Positions 1 to 9,884 are shown, counted from the first letter of the stretch. The stretch: 64,000 bases of DNA from Streptomyces minutiscleroticus (GCF_014650875.1 NZ_BMVU01000010.1:1-64000); one strand, 5' to 3'. Numbers and translations are program-made. The notes: a model not told the origin generated them from the sequence alone.

Positions 1-1
1 G

Positions 2-3000
2 GGCACCAAGGCCTCGAAGGACGCCGCCGACGCCCACCGCAAGAAGGTCGACGACTACAACAGCGCCGTGGACCGCTACAACGCCCAGCCCGCCGACCGA
101 CGCGACCCCGCCACGCTCCCGCCCCGCCCGGCCGCCACCTTCGAGGACCCGGGCAAGAAACTGATGCAGGACGCCCAGGACCTGCTCGCCGAGGCCCGCG
201 CACAGCGCAACACCGCCGCCGAGAGTGCCCGCAGCGCGGTGCGCGCCGCCCGCGACAAGGCCCCGGCCAAACCCTCCTACGCCGATCAGCTGGGCGACGG
301 GCTGCAGGAGATGCAGCTCATGAGCGACCACGTCGGCGGCGGCATCATCAAGGGCACGGCCGGACTGCTGAACTTCGTGCGCTCGGTCAACCCGATGGAC
401 CCCTACAACATCACCCACCCGGCCGAGTACGCCACCTCCCTCAACAGTCTGGCCGCCGGCCTGGTGGTGGCCGCCAACGACCCGGTCGGCACCGGGCGGC
501 AGATGGTCAGCGACTTCATGAAGGACCCGGCCGAGGGTTTTGGCCGGCTCATCCCCGACCTGGCACTGACCGCAGCCACCGCCGGCGGCGGCGCGGCCGT
601 GAAGGGCGTGCGCGTGGCCGAGGAGGCCGCCGACGCCGCCCGGGTACGCCGCCTGGTCGACGACGCCCCCGAGGGCACCCACAACCGCCCCGACAGCCAT
701 CGCACCACCGACGGCACCGACCCCGTCGACCTGGCCTCGGGCCGGATGTTCCTGCCCCAGACCGACTTCGTACTGCCCGGTAAGCTTCCTCTGGCCTTCA
801 CCCGCCGCACCGAGTCCGGCTGCACGGCCGGCCGCTTCCTGGGCCCGGCCTGGACGTCCACCGTCGACGAACGCCTGACCGTCGATGCCGTCGGCGTCGT
901 CCACGTCACCGCCGACGGCCTGCTCATCCCCTACCCCCACCCCGTCCCCGGCGCCCCCACCCGGCCTCAGTCCGGCACCGCCCGCACCCTGCTGGCCCGC
1001 GACGCCGACGGCGACTACACGCTCACCGACCCCGACACCGGCCTGGTCCGCCACTTCACCGCCCCGCCGGACAGCGAGCCCGGCGGCGACGGCACCGCCT
1101 GGCTGACGCAGATCACCGAACGCAACGGCCACACCGTCACCGTCGACCGGACGGACGACGGTCTGCCGCTGGCCCTGGTCCACTCCGCCGGCCACCAGGT
1201 GAGGCTCACCACCGTCGACGGCCGGGTCACGGCCCTGTCCCTGGCCGGCGCGGGCGAGGACGGCGCGGACCTGCCGCTGATGTCCTACGGCTACCAGGAC
1301 GGCGACCTCATCACCGTCACCAAGCCGTCCGGTGCCACCACCACCTTCGTCTACGACGACCGCCGCCGCGTCACCGCCTGGATCGACTCCAACGGCAGCC
1401 GCTACGACTACGCCTACGACGACCGAGACCGCGTCGTCGCCGAGGGCGGCGAGGCCGGACACATCCAGATCACCCTCGCCTACACCGAACCCGACCCCGC
1501 GACCGGCCACCGCACCACCACCCTGACCACCGCCGACGGCCGCACCACCCACCACCTCATCGACCACCGCTGCCGGGTCCTCGCCACCACCGACCCGCTC
1601 GGCCACACCACCCGATACACCTACGACCCCCGCGGCAACCTCCTGACCCGCACCGACCCGCTCGGCCGCACCACCGTCCACTCCTACGACGAGGATGACC
1701 GGCTGGTCTCCGTGGTCCGCCCGGACGGCAGCCGGCTCGACATGAAGCCCGGTCCGTCCGGCAAGTACACGGATCTGCGCGGCCCGGACGGCAGCCGCTG
1801 GGTCCAGAGCTTCGACGGACGCGGCAACCGGATCGCGGTCACCGACCCGGCCGGCCACACCACTCGGTACGCCTACGACGACCGGGGACATCTGACATCG
1901 GTCACCGACGCGCTCGGGGCCGTCGCCACGGTCCGCTGCGACGCCATGGGTCTGCCCACGCAGGTCACCGACCCGGCCGGCGGGACCACTCGCATTCGGC
2001 GCGACGCCCTCGGAAACGCCGTACATGTCACCGACCCCACGGGGGGCGTCACCCGTATCGAGTGGGACGCGGACGGCAACCTGGTCCGCCGGGTGGCCCC
2101 GGACGGCACCACCGAGTCATGGACCTACGACGGCGAGGGCAACCGACTCACCCACACCGACCCGGCCGGAGGCGTCTCCCGCTTCGAGTACACCCACTTC
2201 GACCTGCCGGCGGTCCGCGTCCATCCGGACGGTGCCCGCTACACGTTCGGGTACGACGCCGACCTGCGGCTCGTCAAGGTCACCAACGCACAGGGCGCAT
2301 GCTGGACCTACGAGTACGACGCGGCCGGCCGCATGGTCCGCGAGACCGACTTCGACAGCCGCACCCTCACCTACCGTTTCGACTCCGCCGGGCAGCTCAC
2401 CTCCCGGACCGACTCGCTCGGCCGGACCGTCTCCTTCGAGCGGGACCCGCTCGGCCGCGTGCTCCGGAAGGACGCCGACGGGCAGGTGACCAGCTACGAC
2501 TACGACCGGGCCGGGCGCCTCCTACGGGCGTCGGGCCCGGACAGCGAACTCCTCTACGTGTATGACCGCCGGGGACGGATCAAGTCCGAACTCCTCGACG
2601 GCCGTGCCATGAGTCACGCCTACGACGCCGTGGGCCGCCGCACCCGCCGCATCACGCCCACCGGTCACGTGACCACCTATGCGTACGACGCCGGTGGCCG
2701 TCCCGAGCGCCTGACCAGTGGGGGACGCCCGGTCGTCTTCACCCACGACGCGGCGGGCCGTGAAACGGCCCGTGCCTTCGGGGACTTCGCCGACGGCCTC
2801 ACCATCACCTCGGCCTGGGACGAGGCCGGACGGCTGTCCGCCAGGCACCTGACCGCCGGTGGCCGCACACTCGACAACCGTGCATACTCCTACCGCGCGG
2901 ACGGCCACCTCAGCTCCGTCAGCGACCTGTTGTCGGGCACCCGCACCTTCGACCTGGACGCGGTCGGCCGGGTCACCGCCGTCCACGCGCAGGGCTGGAC

Positions 3001-4255
3001 CGAGCGGTACTCCTACGACGCGAGCGGCAACCAGACCGAGGCGTCATGGCCCGCCTCCCACCCCGGCAACGAGGCCACCGGACCGCGAACCTACACCGGT
3101 ACGTCGATCACCCGTGCCGGGGCCGTCCGCTTCGAGCACGACGCCCTCGGCCGTATCACCCTGCGGCAGAAGACCCGTTTGTCCCGCAAGGCCGACACCT
3201 GGCGCTACACATGGGACGTCGAGAACCGCCTCACCTCGGTGATCACTCCGGACGGAGTCCACTGGCGCTACCGCTACGACCCTCTGGGCCGCCGCGTGGC
3301 CAAGCAGCGCCTGGCGGACGACGGCGAGAGCGTGACGGAGGAGATCCGGTTCGCCTGGGACGGCATGACCCTCTGCGAACAGACCCTCCACCAACCGGAC
3401 CTCCCGAACGCGGTCGTCCTCACCTGGGACCACCGGTCCGGCGTCCCTCTCTCGCAGACCGAGCGCATCCTCACGGCGGATGCGCGCCAGGACGAGGTGG
3501 ACCGGCGCTTCTTCGCCATCGCCACCGACCTCGTCGGGACCCCTACCGAACTGATCGGCCAGGACGGCGACATCGCCTGGCGCACCCGCGCCACTCTCTG
3601 GGGCACCACCGCCTGGACCAGTTCCAGCACGGCCTACACCCCGCTCCGCTTCCCCGGCCAGTACTACGACCCGGAGACCGGCCTCCACTACAACCTCTTC
3701 CGCCACTACGACCCCGAGACCGCCCGCTATCTCACCCCCGACCCCCTCGGGCTCACCCCCGCGCCCAACCCCGTCGCCTACGTCCACAACCCTCACACCT
3801 GGACCGATCCCTACGGACTCAGCCCGTACCCGCGCGGCGAGAAAGGCAACCCGTTCGAGAGACGGGAAGACGCGGAGAAAGCCGCGTTCGAACTCGCCGG
3901 TGTCCCTTACGGCGAGGAACCCATCGCCGAGTGGCTCGTCACCGGGGACAAGAACATGAAATACGCCCCGGGACACATCTACTCCCCCGATCCGGCGCAC
4001 TGGGGCAACTTCCGGCAGTTCGAGACGGACAACGGGTCCCGTGTCGTCGTCGAGCACACTCACGATCCGGCGGGCCCGCACTTCCACGCCGGAAAACCGA
4101 AGACCGATGACACCAGGAATCTCGTCAACTTCGGCTGGGACAACTCCAGGGTGCAGCGGCCCGACGGCAGCGTCGGCTATCCGGAGTCCATGGAGAGGTA
4201 TGGCAAGATAAACAAACCGGGTGGCGATCATCACCTCTTCTACGAAGGCAACTGA
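2..4255 (+). CDS. RHS-repeat polymorphic toxin, 5' end outside window
   Basis: The frame is open to the left edge of the window, so the N-terminus is missing; the first internal start-like codon is the GTG at 68 (1395 codons from there). Numbering from that codon, residues 1-200 are an Ala-rich helical region like secretion leaders of RHS toxins, and about 218-290 is a DUF6531-type segment (DPVDLASGRM). Residues 330-1150 hold dozens of YD/RHS repeats (pattern YDxxGRL..xTDPLG), which in this family build a shell around the toxin. The RHS-associated core (PGQYYDPETGLHYN, RYLTPDPLGL) is near 1194-1250. The last ~145 residues are the variable tip: the cluster EHTHDPAGPHFHAG and a final GGDHHLFY resemble His-based nuclease toxins of the HNH/Endo VII type, but I cannot assign the family. 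The next gene is the likely immunity partner. The RHS call is firm; the toxin activity is inference. Confidence 0.9.
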   Translation, partial: GTKASKDAADAHRKKVDDYNSAVDRYNAQPADRRDPATLPPRPAATFEDPGKKLMQDAQDLLAEARAQRNTAAESARSAVRAARDKAPAKPSYADQLGDGLQEMQLMSDHVGGGIIKGTAGLLNFVRSVNPMDPYNITHPAEYATSLNSLAAGLVVAANDPVGTGRQMVSDFMKDPAEGFGRLIPDLALTAATAGGGAAVKGVRVAEEAADAARVRRLVDDAPEGTHNRPDSHRTTDGTDPVDLASGRMFLPQTDFVLPGKLPLAFTRRTESGCTAGRFLGPAWTSTVDERLTVDAVGVVHVTADGLLIPYPHPVPGAPTRPQSGTARTLLARDADGDYTLTDPDTGLVRHFTAPPDSEPGGDGTAWLTQITERNGHTVTVDRTDDGLPLALVHSAGHQVRLTTVDGRVTALSLAGAGEDGADLPLMSYGYQDGDLITVTKPSGATTTFVYDDRRRVTAWIDSNGSRYDYAYDDRDRVVAEGGEAGHIQITLAYTEPDPATGHRTTTLTTADGRTTHHLIDHRCRVLATTDPLGHTTRYTYDPRGNLLTRTDPLGRTTVHSYDEDDRLVSVVRPDGSRLDMKPGPSGKYTDLRGPDGSRWVQSFDGRGNRIAVTDPAGHTTRYAYDDRGHLTSVTDALGAVATVRCDAMGLPTQVTDPAGGTTRIRRDALGNAVHVTDPTGGVTRIEWDADGNLVRRVAPDGTTESWTYDGEGNRLTHTDPAGGVSRFEYTHFDLPAVRVHPDGARYTFGYDADLRLVKVTNAQGACWTYEYDAAGRMVRETDFDSRTLTYRFDSAGQLTSRTDSLGRTVSFERDPLGRVLRKDADGQVTSYDYDRAGRLLRASGPDSELLYVYDRRGRIKSELLDGRAMSHAYDAVGRRTRRITPTGHVTTYAYDAGGRPERLTSGGRPVVFTHDAAGRETARAFGDFADGLTITSAWDEAGRLSARHLTAGGRTLDNRAYSYRADGHLSSVSDLLSGTRTFDLDAVGRVTAVHAQGWTERYSYDASGNQTEASWPASHPGNEATGPRTYTGTSITRAGAVRFEHDALGRITLRQKTRLSRKADTWRYTWDVENRLTSVITPDGVHWRYRYDPLGRRVAKQRLADDGESVTEEIRFAWDGMTLCEQTLHQPDLPNAVVLTWDHRSGVPLSQTERILTADARQDEVDRRFFAIATDLVGTPTELIGQDGDIAWRTRATLWGTTAWTSSSTAYTPLRFPGQYYDPETGLHYNLFRHYDPETARYLTPDPLGLTPAPNPVAYVHNPHTWTDPYGLSPYPRGEKGNPFERREDAEKAAFELAGVPYGEEPIAEWLVTGDKNMKYAPGHIYSPDPAHWGNFRQFETDNGSRVVVEHTHDPAGPHFHAGKPKTDDTRNLVNFGWDNSRVQRPDGSVGYPESMERYGKINKPGGDHHLFYEGN

Positions 4256-4287
4256 ACGTCGTGGGCCCCGACGAGAGGTCAGGCATC

Positions 4288-4725
4288 ATGAAGGACCGGC
4301 AGGCGCCGGAGTGGCGGGAGGTCCTCGGGCGCTGCGGCCTTGAAGTGACCGGAGAGGCGGCGCAGGACGGCCCGCCCGTGAAGGCCGCCATCTACGCGGT
4401 CAATGGTTTCGAGGTCGAGCCGGTCGTGGCGATCAGTGACTCCGCGCCCCACGCCGCTGACGAACTGGACGAAGCCTGGCATCACCATGCCTCGCGCGTC
4501 TCACTGTACGGGGAGAACGGCGAGTTCTTGATTCTCCCACCCGTTCCAGGCGGAAGCCGGGTCGGTTGGGTCCGCGTGAAGGACCCGGTCGGCAGGAACC
4601 TTCCGTCGCGTATCGCCACCGTGGCGGGTTCGCCGGAGTTCATGGCCGTCTCGCCCGACGGCCGCCACCTGTGCGCGGCCTCGGTCGAGGAGGATGAATA
4701 CTGGGTGGTAGTGCACGAATTCTGA
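4288..4725 (+). CDS. Putative immunity protein for the RHS toxin
   Basis: A 145-residue acidic protein starting 32 nt after the RHS stop. The ATG at 4288 is preferred over an in-frame GTG at 4261 because a purine-rich AGAGG lies about 10 nt upstream of it and nothing comparable precedes the GTG. No family was recognised. It contains a central HHHASRVSLYG segment, a GRNLPSRIATV segment and a C-terminal part rich in Glu/Val that ends in VVVHEF. There are no membrane segments or signal peptide, so it is cytoplasmic. Size, acidity and position directly after the toxin tip are what is expected of a cognate immunity protein that binds the toxin domain. The role is inferred from position only. Confidence 0.6.
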   Translation: MKDRQAPEWREVLGRCGLEVTGEAAQDGPPVKAAIYAVNGFEVEPVVAISDSAPHAADELDEAWHHHASRVSLYGENGEFLILPPVPGGSRVGWVRVKDPVGRNLPSRIATVAGSPEFMAVSPDGRHLCAASVEEDEYWVVVHEF

Positions 4726-5117
4726 GGCGCGGGACACGGACGGCACCAGGCGTCCGTGCGGAACTGCTCCCTGAAGTCGCGCGGCGCGCCTTGTCCGTTC
4801 GAAGAGGCAGGTCAAGAGGTGTCCGGGCATGCGCACCCCCGGCCCGGCGGTGGTGCGTGGCCGGCCCGGCCTCGTCCCGGTGCGCGAAGACGTGAGTGGG
4901 GTGTCCGGTCGGCGACATGACGACCGATGGGGTCGAGCTCGCGATGCGGCCGCCCGGCCCGACGCGCACCCCGGCCGCCAGGCCACCGGTCCTCGCGCCC
5001 ACACCGGCTGCCCGGGCGGCACGGGAAGCGGCTGCCAAGGTCTGGGCGCCCGTGCCGGTCACGAGCACCCCGGCGCTCCCAGGCGCCGGGAGGGATCCGT
5101 CAGGAGAGAAGCGAGAG
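4726..5117. other. Intergenic stretch without a supported gene
   Basis: About 390 bases between the putative immunity gene and the next small gene. Open frames here have Pro/Arg/Ala-rich translations typical of non-coding GC-rich DNA, and none has a convincing ribosome binding site. I see no hairpin or repeat worth calling. Confidence 0.4.
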
Positions 5118-5462
5118 ATGCCCGACTTGACCTCCGCGGCCAGGAGCCTCGGCCAGGCGATCGACGACGCCGACAGTCGGCAGGTCAACGAAGCGGCCCG
5201 CGAGTTCACCGAGAAGCTCACCTTCGCGACGGCCGACGAGATCCTCGCCATGCTCCGGGACGTCCTCACCGAGGACTGGACGGCCCTGCCGCCCTGGGCC
5301 CGCAATCTCGCCTACCGCCCGGCGTGCCTGCAACGCCCCGACGATCCGCAGCTGCTCCGAGAGGCGGCCGCGGACCTGCTGTCCTTCGGACCCGACTGGG
5401 ACACGTTCGCCCACGACCTCAACAGGCGCGCAGCGGAACTGGGGGTGCGTCCACTGACGTAG
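5118..5462 (+). CDS. Small hypothetical protein, 114 aa, possibly cut by the IS
   Basis: Starts at the ATG at 5118, which follows the purine-rich stretch AGGAGAGAAG; the frame is open further upstream but that part looks non-coding. The protein (MPDLTSAARSLG...) is mostly helical and acidic with two recognisable halves: a region around FTEKLTFATADEILAML and a region around DPQLLREAAADLLSFG. No family was recognised. Lying between a toxin/immunity pair and a SUKH protein, it could be another small immunity-type gene (inference). Its last codons and stop fall inside the possible left end of the adjacent IS256 element, so the C-terminus may be truncated or rewritten by that insertion. Confidence 0.55.
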   Translation: MPDLTSAARSLGQAIDDADSRQVNEAAREFTEKLTFATADEILAMLRDVLTEDWTALPPWARNLAYRPACLQRPDDPQLLREAAADLLSFGPDWDTFAHDLNRRAAELGVRPLT

Positions 5463-6914
5463 TGTACGGGTTCGACCTGATCCGGGGGTTTGCTCCGGCT
5501 TCGGGGTGGATGCCCGCATAGATGAACGGCCACCGGCTGATCTTTCAAGACGACCAAGTCTTTGAAGGAGATCAGCACGATGACCGCACCCGACAGTCCG
5601 CCCCTGCACGCCCTCACCGAGGAGAATCCCGCCTGGGGGCGCCCCCGCTTGCGGGGGAGAGTCCCGACCTGCTGCGCACGATGGTCAAGACGTTCGCCGA
5701 CGCCCTCATGTCCGCCGAGGCCGACACCCTCTGCAATGCCGAATACGGGCAGGTCAGCGACGAGCGCGTCAACCTGCGCAACGGCTACCGCCCGCGCGAG
5801 TGGGACACCCGAGCCGGCACGATCGAGCTCGCCATTCCCAAGCTGCGCTCCGGCAGCTACTTCCCCACCTGGCTCCTGGAGCGTCGCCGTCGGGCCGAAC
5901 AAGCCCTGATCAGCGTGGTCGCCACCGCCTATCTGCTGGGCGTCTCCACCCGCAGAGTCGAAAAGCCCGCCGAGTCCCCCGGTGTCACGCAGTTGTCGAA
6001 GTCGCAGGTCAGCGCGATGGCCAAGCACCTGGACGAGCAGGTCACCGCCTTTCGCAATCGGCCGCTGGACGCCGGCCCCTACACGTTCGTCCGGGTCGAC
6101 GCGCTCACGCAGAAGGTCCGCGAGGGCGGCCGCATCGTCCATGTCCACGCGCTGGTCGCGGTCGGGGTCAACGCCGACGGCCACCGCGAGATCCTCGGCC
6201 TGGACGTCGCCTCCAGCGAGGACGGTGCCGGCTGGCTGGCCTTCCCGCGCTCGCTGGTCGCCCGCGGCCTGTCCGGCGTCCACCTGGTCGTCTCCGACGC
6301 CCACACCGGCCTGGTCAACGCCAGCGGCGCCACCCTGCCCGGTGCCTCCTGGCAGCGCTGCCGCACCCTCCCCCACGCCCTGAACAGGCGCGGGCGGTAC
6401 CCCCACCGCGAGAAACTTGCTGTCCCAGGCGCCGAAGTCGGCCCAGCCCCGGGTGGCCACCTTGCTGCGGACCGTCTTCGAACAGCCCGACGCCGACGCG
6501 GTGCAGGCCCAACTGCGCCACGTCCTGGACGCCCTGGAGGTCAAGTTCCCCAAGGCCGCGGCCCACCTGGACGCCGCCCAGCACGACCTGCCGGCCTTCA
6601 CCACCTTCCCGCGCGAGGCCTGGCGGCAGATCTGGTCCAACAACCCGCAAGAACGACTGAACAAGGAGATCCGCCGCCGCACCGACGTGGTCGGCGTCTT
6701 CCCCGACCGCACCGCCCTGATCCGCCTGGTCGGCGCGGTCCTGGCCGAGCAGAACGACGAGTGGACCGAAGCCCGCCGCTACATGGGCTGCGACCTCCTC
6801 GCCCGGGCCCGCCGCCACCCGATCGAGTCAGAAACCACCGACACTGATTCGTCCACCGAACTCACCGCATAGCCTCAACAACGAGATCGCCGAGTGGCCG
6901 TCATACACCACCTC
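5456..6914 (+). mobile_element. IS256-family insertion sequence, degenerate
   Basis: The element is defined mainly by its broken transposase gene. Its ends are tentative: GACGTAGTGTA at 5456-5466 is an imperfect inverted match (9 of 11) to TACACCACCTC at 6904-6914. I could not find a clean target-site duplication. The left end would overlap the stop codon of the preceding small gene. Confidence 0.5.
5580..6872 (+). pseudogene. IS256-family (Mutator-type) transposase, frameshifted
   Basis: Three reading frames together spell one IS256-type transposase. Frame one begins at the ATG at 5580 (MTAPDSPPLHALTEENPAW), preceded by GAAGGAG. The protein continues in another frame from about 5650 (GESPDLLRTMVKTFADAL) through FVRVDALTQ (first catalytic Asp) and VVSDAHTGL (second Asp) to CRT near 6365. 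It then moves to a third frame from about 6410 (RNLLSQAPKSAQP) to the stop at 6872, which includes NNPQERLNKEIRRRTD with the probable catalytic Glu. The first break lies at a GC-rich hairpin (CCCCCGC-TT-GCGGGGG). The second coincides with about 30 extra bases between CRT and RNLL. Otherwise the protein is nearly full length, so inactivation may be recent. Not expected to make active transposase. Confidence 0.85.
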
Positions 6915-7094
6915 GGCGGACGTGACCTGCTTCCCGTTCGATGATCGAAAATGCTCCGGCGTATCCGGATCTTCCGAGGACCGCTGACGCCGCCCTTTCT
7001 TCGGATTCCGGAACCCGGACGGTCCGCTGCAACTGAAGACGGAGATCCCGCCACCTCGGACCCTCCAGTCGTAGATCGCAGCGTTTGCTGTAGT

Positions 7095-7680
7095 TCATGT
7101 CATGGTCGCGGGCGGCGGCCGGGCGGAGTCGTGGCGTCGGTGTCGTCCGCGGTGGCGGGCGCGGGCTTGGTGGCGGCGGCGCCATCGTGACCAGTGCAGA
7201 CCGCGCCGGAGCCACTCCTGGCGTGCGGGTTGTTGGTCGGTCAGCACCAGGAGACGGGTGATCTCGAAGGCGGTCAGCGTGATCGGGATGAGCCCGCCGA
7301 GGGCGGTGAGGCTACTTCGGTCCCCCTGTGTGGGGCGGCTCGCTCTGCTCGCCACGACGTTCGGCGGCGGTCCGCACTGCCGCCGAACGCGGCGGCCAAC
7401 TGGTAGAGGGTGATGTACCGGTACCAGCCGTGGAAGTGGCATACCTCGCAGTCGGCCATCCCGGCGGCCGACTTCGCGAGGCCGTCGCGGCCGTAGACCT
7501 CGTCCGCGGCCGCCCACACCCGCCCCTGGGGAAGGTCCGGCACTGCCCGGTCGATCATCTGCTCGGCCAGACGCGGCTCGACGGCGAAGGCGACCTGGTC
7601 GGGGACGCGCGCGGCGGCACCGTTCACGGTCCTGCATCCACTCGCTGGGCAGGTACAGCTCCCGGTCGATCAAAACCTGG
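7095..7680 (-). pseudogene. Decayed IS701-like transposase remnant
   Basis: On the minus strand, pieces of an IS701-type DDE transposase can be read in order but in different frames. VLIDRELYLPSEWMQDRERC (about 7676 downwards) carries a catalytic Asp. Next comes PDQVAFAVEPRLAEQM...VWAAADEVYG, with the second Asp. This is joined directly to CHFHGWYRYITLYQLAAAF, so the middle of the protein is deleted. Last, LHWSRWRRRHQARARHR in a third frame is the usual basic C-terminus. The order fits that family as I recall it. At least two frameshifts and one deletion make it non-functional. No terminal repeats were identified. Confidence 0.7.
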
Positions 7681-7988
7681 CCGGCGCCGGTGGCCCAGCC
7701 CTGCCACCACGGCCGCGTGGCACGTGTTCCGCAGGGTTGTGCTGACCGGACATTCGGCAGCAGTGGTCCGCGCCGGCCGCGGCCACGGGTTCCCAACAGG
7801 GACGCACGTGCGTCGGGAGGTTCGACCAGCCGTCGATCAACGTGGAGAAGTCGCCTGCGGGCAGACGCTTCGGTCAGTGATCCAGCCATGCCGGAAGAAC
7901 CGGACCCAACGCACCCTACGCAGCCCCCGAAGATCCCTAGGGGCCATCTCCCAAGCTAAATGTCAGTGCCGGGTGACACCATCCGGTC
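7681..7988. other. Intergenic stretch, no supported gene
   Basis: About 300 bases between the transposase remnant and the SUKH gene. Frames are open but the translations are Arg/Pro/Ala-rich without recognisable sequence. The right end presumably holds the promoter of the SUKH gene, but no convincing hexamers or Shine-Dalgarno sequence were found. Confidence 0.35.
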
Positions 7989-9884
7989 ATGAGTGACGAG
8001 TTCTTCAACTGGCAGGAATTCCTCGGGCGTTGGCAGGAGGAGTGGATACCGCTCGAGGACGAGGACGAGGACGACGAGCACACCGTCCTCCCCCTGGGCA
8101 GGCCCGGGGCGGACGAGGCGGCGATCGTCGCGGCCGAGGAGCGGCTGGGGCGGCGGCTGCCGCCCTCGTACCGGGAGTTCCTGGCCGTGAGCGACGGGTG
8201 GCGCGTGGACCAGACGGCCGGGATCTATCAGCTGGGCGGCGTCGCGGACATCGACTGGTTCCGGGATCCGTTCGACATGACCCCGCTGTACGAGCAGAAC
8301 CTGGGCCAGGACCCGCGCGAGGAGGACGTCCTGCTGGCCGGGATGTGGCGGCGGGCCCTGCGGCTGGAGACGGACTCCGACATGTCGTACGCCCTGCTCG
8401 ACCCGGGCGACCGCGACCAGGACGGCGAGTGGGCGCTCTACGTCTACAAGGGCTGGGGCGGTGAGTACCCGGACCGCTACCCGTCGTTCCGCGCGTACAT
8501 GGAGGCCATGTACCGCGGCTTCCACGCCGACCGGGCGGGCAGGACCGACTTCGTGAACGCGACCACGCGCGCCCAGGACGCACGGGTGGACCGGGCCCGC
8601 CTGCTGGCCCTGCGCGGACGGTACGAGGAGGCCCTGCCCCTGCTGGAGGAGGCGCGGTCCTTCGGACGGCCGCACAGCGCCGTCCTGCTGAACCAGCTCC
8701 ATCATCTGCGGGCCCCGCACAGTTCCCAGGACTACGGCGATCTGGTGGCCGACCCGCGCTATCTGCCCGAACTCCTGCCCGTGCAGGCCATGGTGCCGGC
8801 ACGCGGCAAGTGGCGGCTGGGCGGGGACGGGCACTGGCTCGGGATGATGGCCGCCCGCGGGGTCGCCCGGGAGACGGTCGAGGCCGTGCTGGGCGCGGTG
8901 CGGGACGGCACCCACCGCTACGCGCCCACCGGTCCCTGGGGCCGGGCCGTGTCCGAGGCCCGGGAGTCGGCTCTGTGCGGCGCGACCGACGCCGCGTGGC
9001 GGGTGCTGCGGGAGGCGCTCCCGCGGTGGGAGGCGCCCGGGCCCTCGCTGATCGCTCCTCTCGGTCTGCTCGCCGATCCCGTCCTGGGCCCGCTGATCAC
9101 CCCGGAGCGCGGGCGGGAGATCCTCGCGACCCCGCGAGCCGGGCAGACGGGCCCCGCCCCCGAGCCGGTGCCCGACCTCGACCCGCCGGGCCTGGCCTGG
9201 CTGTCCGAGCCCGCGGCGAACCCGCGACCGCGCGAGGGATACCGCTGCGTCTGGGCCGAGGGGGTCGACCCCGCCCGCCTGCCCGCCCTGATCGGCGAGG
9301 AGGGCGCCGGGTTGAGCGCGCCCGTGGATCCGCGTACGGCGTCCCGGCAGGCGCCCCGGCCCCACGAGCGGGAGGGTGTGGAGCTGTGGGAGGACCGGGC
9401 CGTGGTCGCCGCCGGCCGCACCGCCGAAGGCTGGGCCTTCGCCTTCGACGGCCACGCCCGCCGCCTGAACAAGCGGTTCCTGTCCCCCGCCGCGGCCGCC
9501 TCCCCGTCCGGCCGCGCGGTGGTGGTGTGGCGCGAGCCGAGGCACTCGTCCCCGGAGGACCACCCGGCCGCGTTCCACCTGTCGGTGGCCGAACGCGGCG
9601 AGGAGCTCTACTCGTTCACCGTACGGGGTGCGGAGGTCCAGCGGTCCGGCGCGATACCCGAGGCCCTGGATCCCGCGCGGCTGTTCCGTCCGGAGGACGC
9701 CGGGCCGGACCGCGAACGGCGCCTGCTGGAGACCCTGCACGCCGAACTCGGCCTCTCGCTCCCCCGCTTCGCGCTGACCCGGGGCAGGCTCCGCACCTTC
9801 ACCACCCGGTCCTGGACCCGGGCACCCCACGCGGGGGAGGCTTTCGGCTACGCCTACGTCAGCGTCGGACCGCGCCGGTCCTGA
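7989..9884 (+). CDS. SUKH/SMI1-KNR4 family protein with long C-terminal extension
   Basis: A 631-residue protein. Residues 1-40 are strikingly acidic (PLEDEDEDDEH). Residues about 45-175 carry the SMI1/KNR4 (SUKH-1) pattern: E..LGRRLPPSYREFLAVSDGWR, then a strand-rich section ending SFRAYMEAMYRGF. SUKH proteins are commonly immunity proteins of polymorphic toxins, and an RHS toxin lies 3.7 kb upstream, which supports that role (inference). The remaining ~450 residues are unusual: an Ala/Leu-rich helical section resembling tetratricopeptide-like repeats (200-300), a proline-rich linker, and a C-terminal part with VVVWREPRHSSPEDH and a strand-rich end that I do not recognise. Typical single-domain SUKH proteins are 130-200 residues. 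No signal peptide or membrane segment. Confidence 0.8.
   Translation: MSDEFFNWQEFLGRWQEEWIPLEDEDEDDEHTVLPLGRPGADEAAIVAAEERLGRRLPPSYREFLAVSDGWRVDQTAGIYQLGGVADIDWFRDPFDMTPLYEQNLGQDPREEDVLLAGMWRRALRLETDSDMSYALLDPGDRDQDGEWALYVYKGWGGEYPDRYPSFRAYMEAMYRGFHADRAGRTDFVNATTRAQDARVDRARLLALRGRYEEALPLLEEARSFGRPHSAVLLNQLHHLRAPHSSQDYGDLVADPRYLPELLPVQAMVPARGKWRLGGDGHWLGMMAARGVARETVEAVLGAVRDGTHRYAPTGPWGRAVSEARESALCGATDAAWRVLREALPRWEAPGPSLIAPLGLLADPVLGPLITPERGREILATPRAGQTGPAPEPVPDLDPPGLAWLSEPAANPRPREGYRCVWAEGVDPARLPALIGEEGAGLSAPVDPRTASRQAPRPHEREGVELWEDRAVVAAGRTAEGWAFAFDGHARRLNKRFLSPAAAASPSGRAVVVWREPRHSSPEDHPAAFHLSVAERGEELYSFTVRGAEVQRSGAIPEALDPARLFRPEDAGPDRERRLLETLHAELGLSLPRFALTRGRLRTFTTRSWTRAPHAGEAFGYAYVSVGPRRS

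Noticed and set aside
3044..4234. 396-codon minus-strand frame over the RHS toxin
   Set aside because: Val/Gly/Arg-rich shadow; the plus-strand RHS repeats are clear.
4829..5521. 230-codon plus frame overlapping the 114-residue gene
   Set aside because: Arg/Pro/Gly-rich with no motif; the alternative frame starting at 5118 has normal amino-acid use and a ribosome site.
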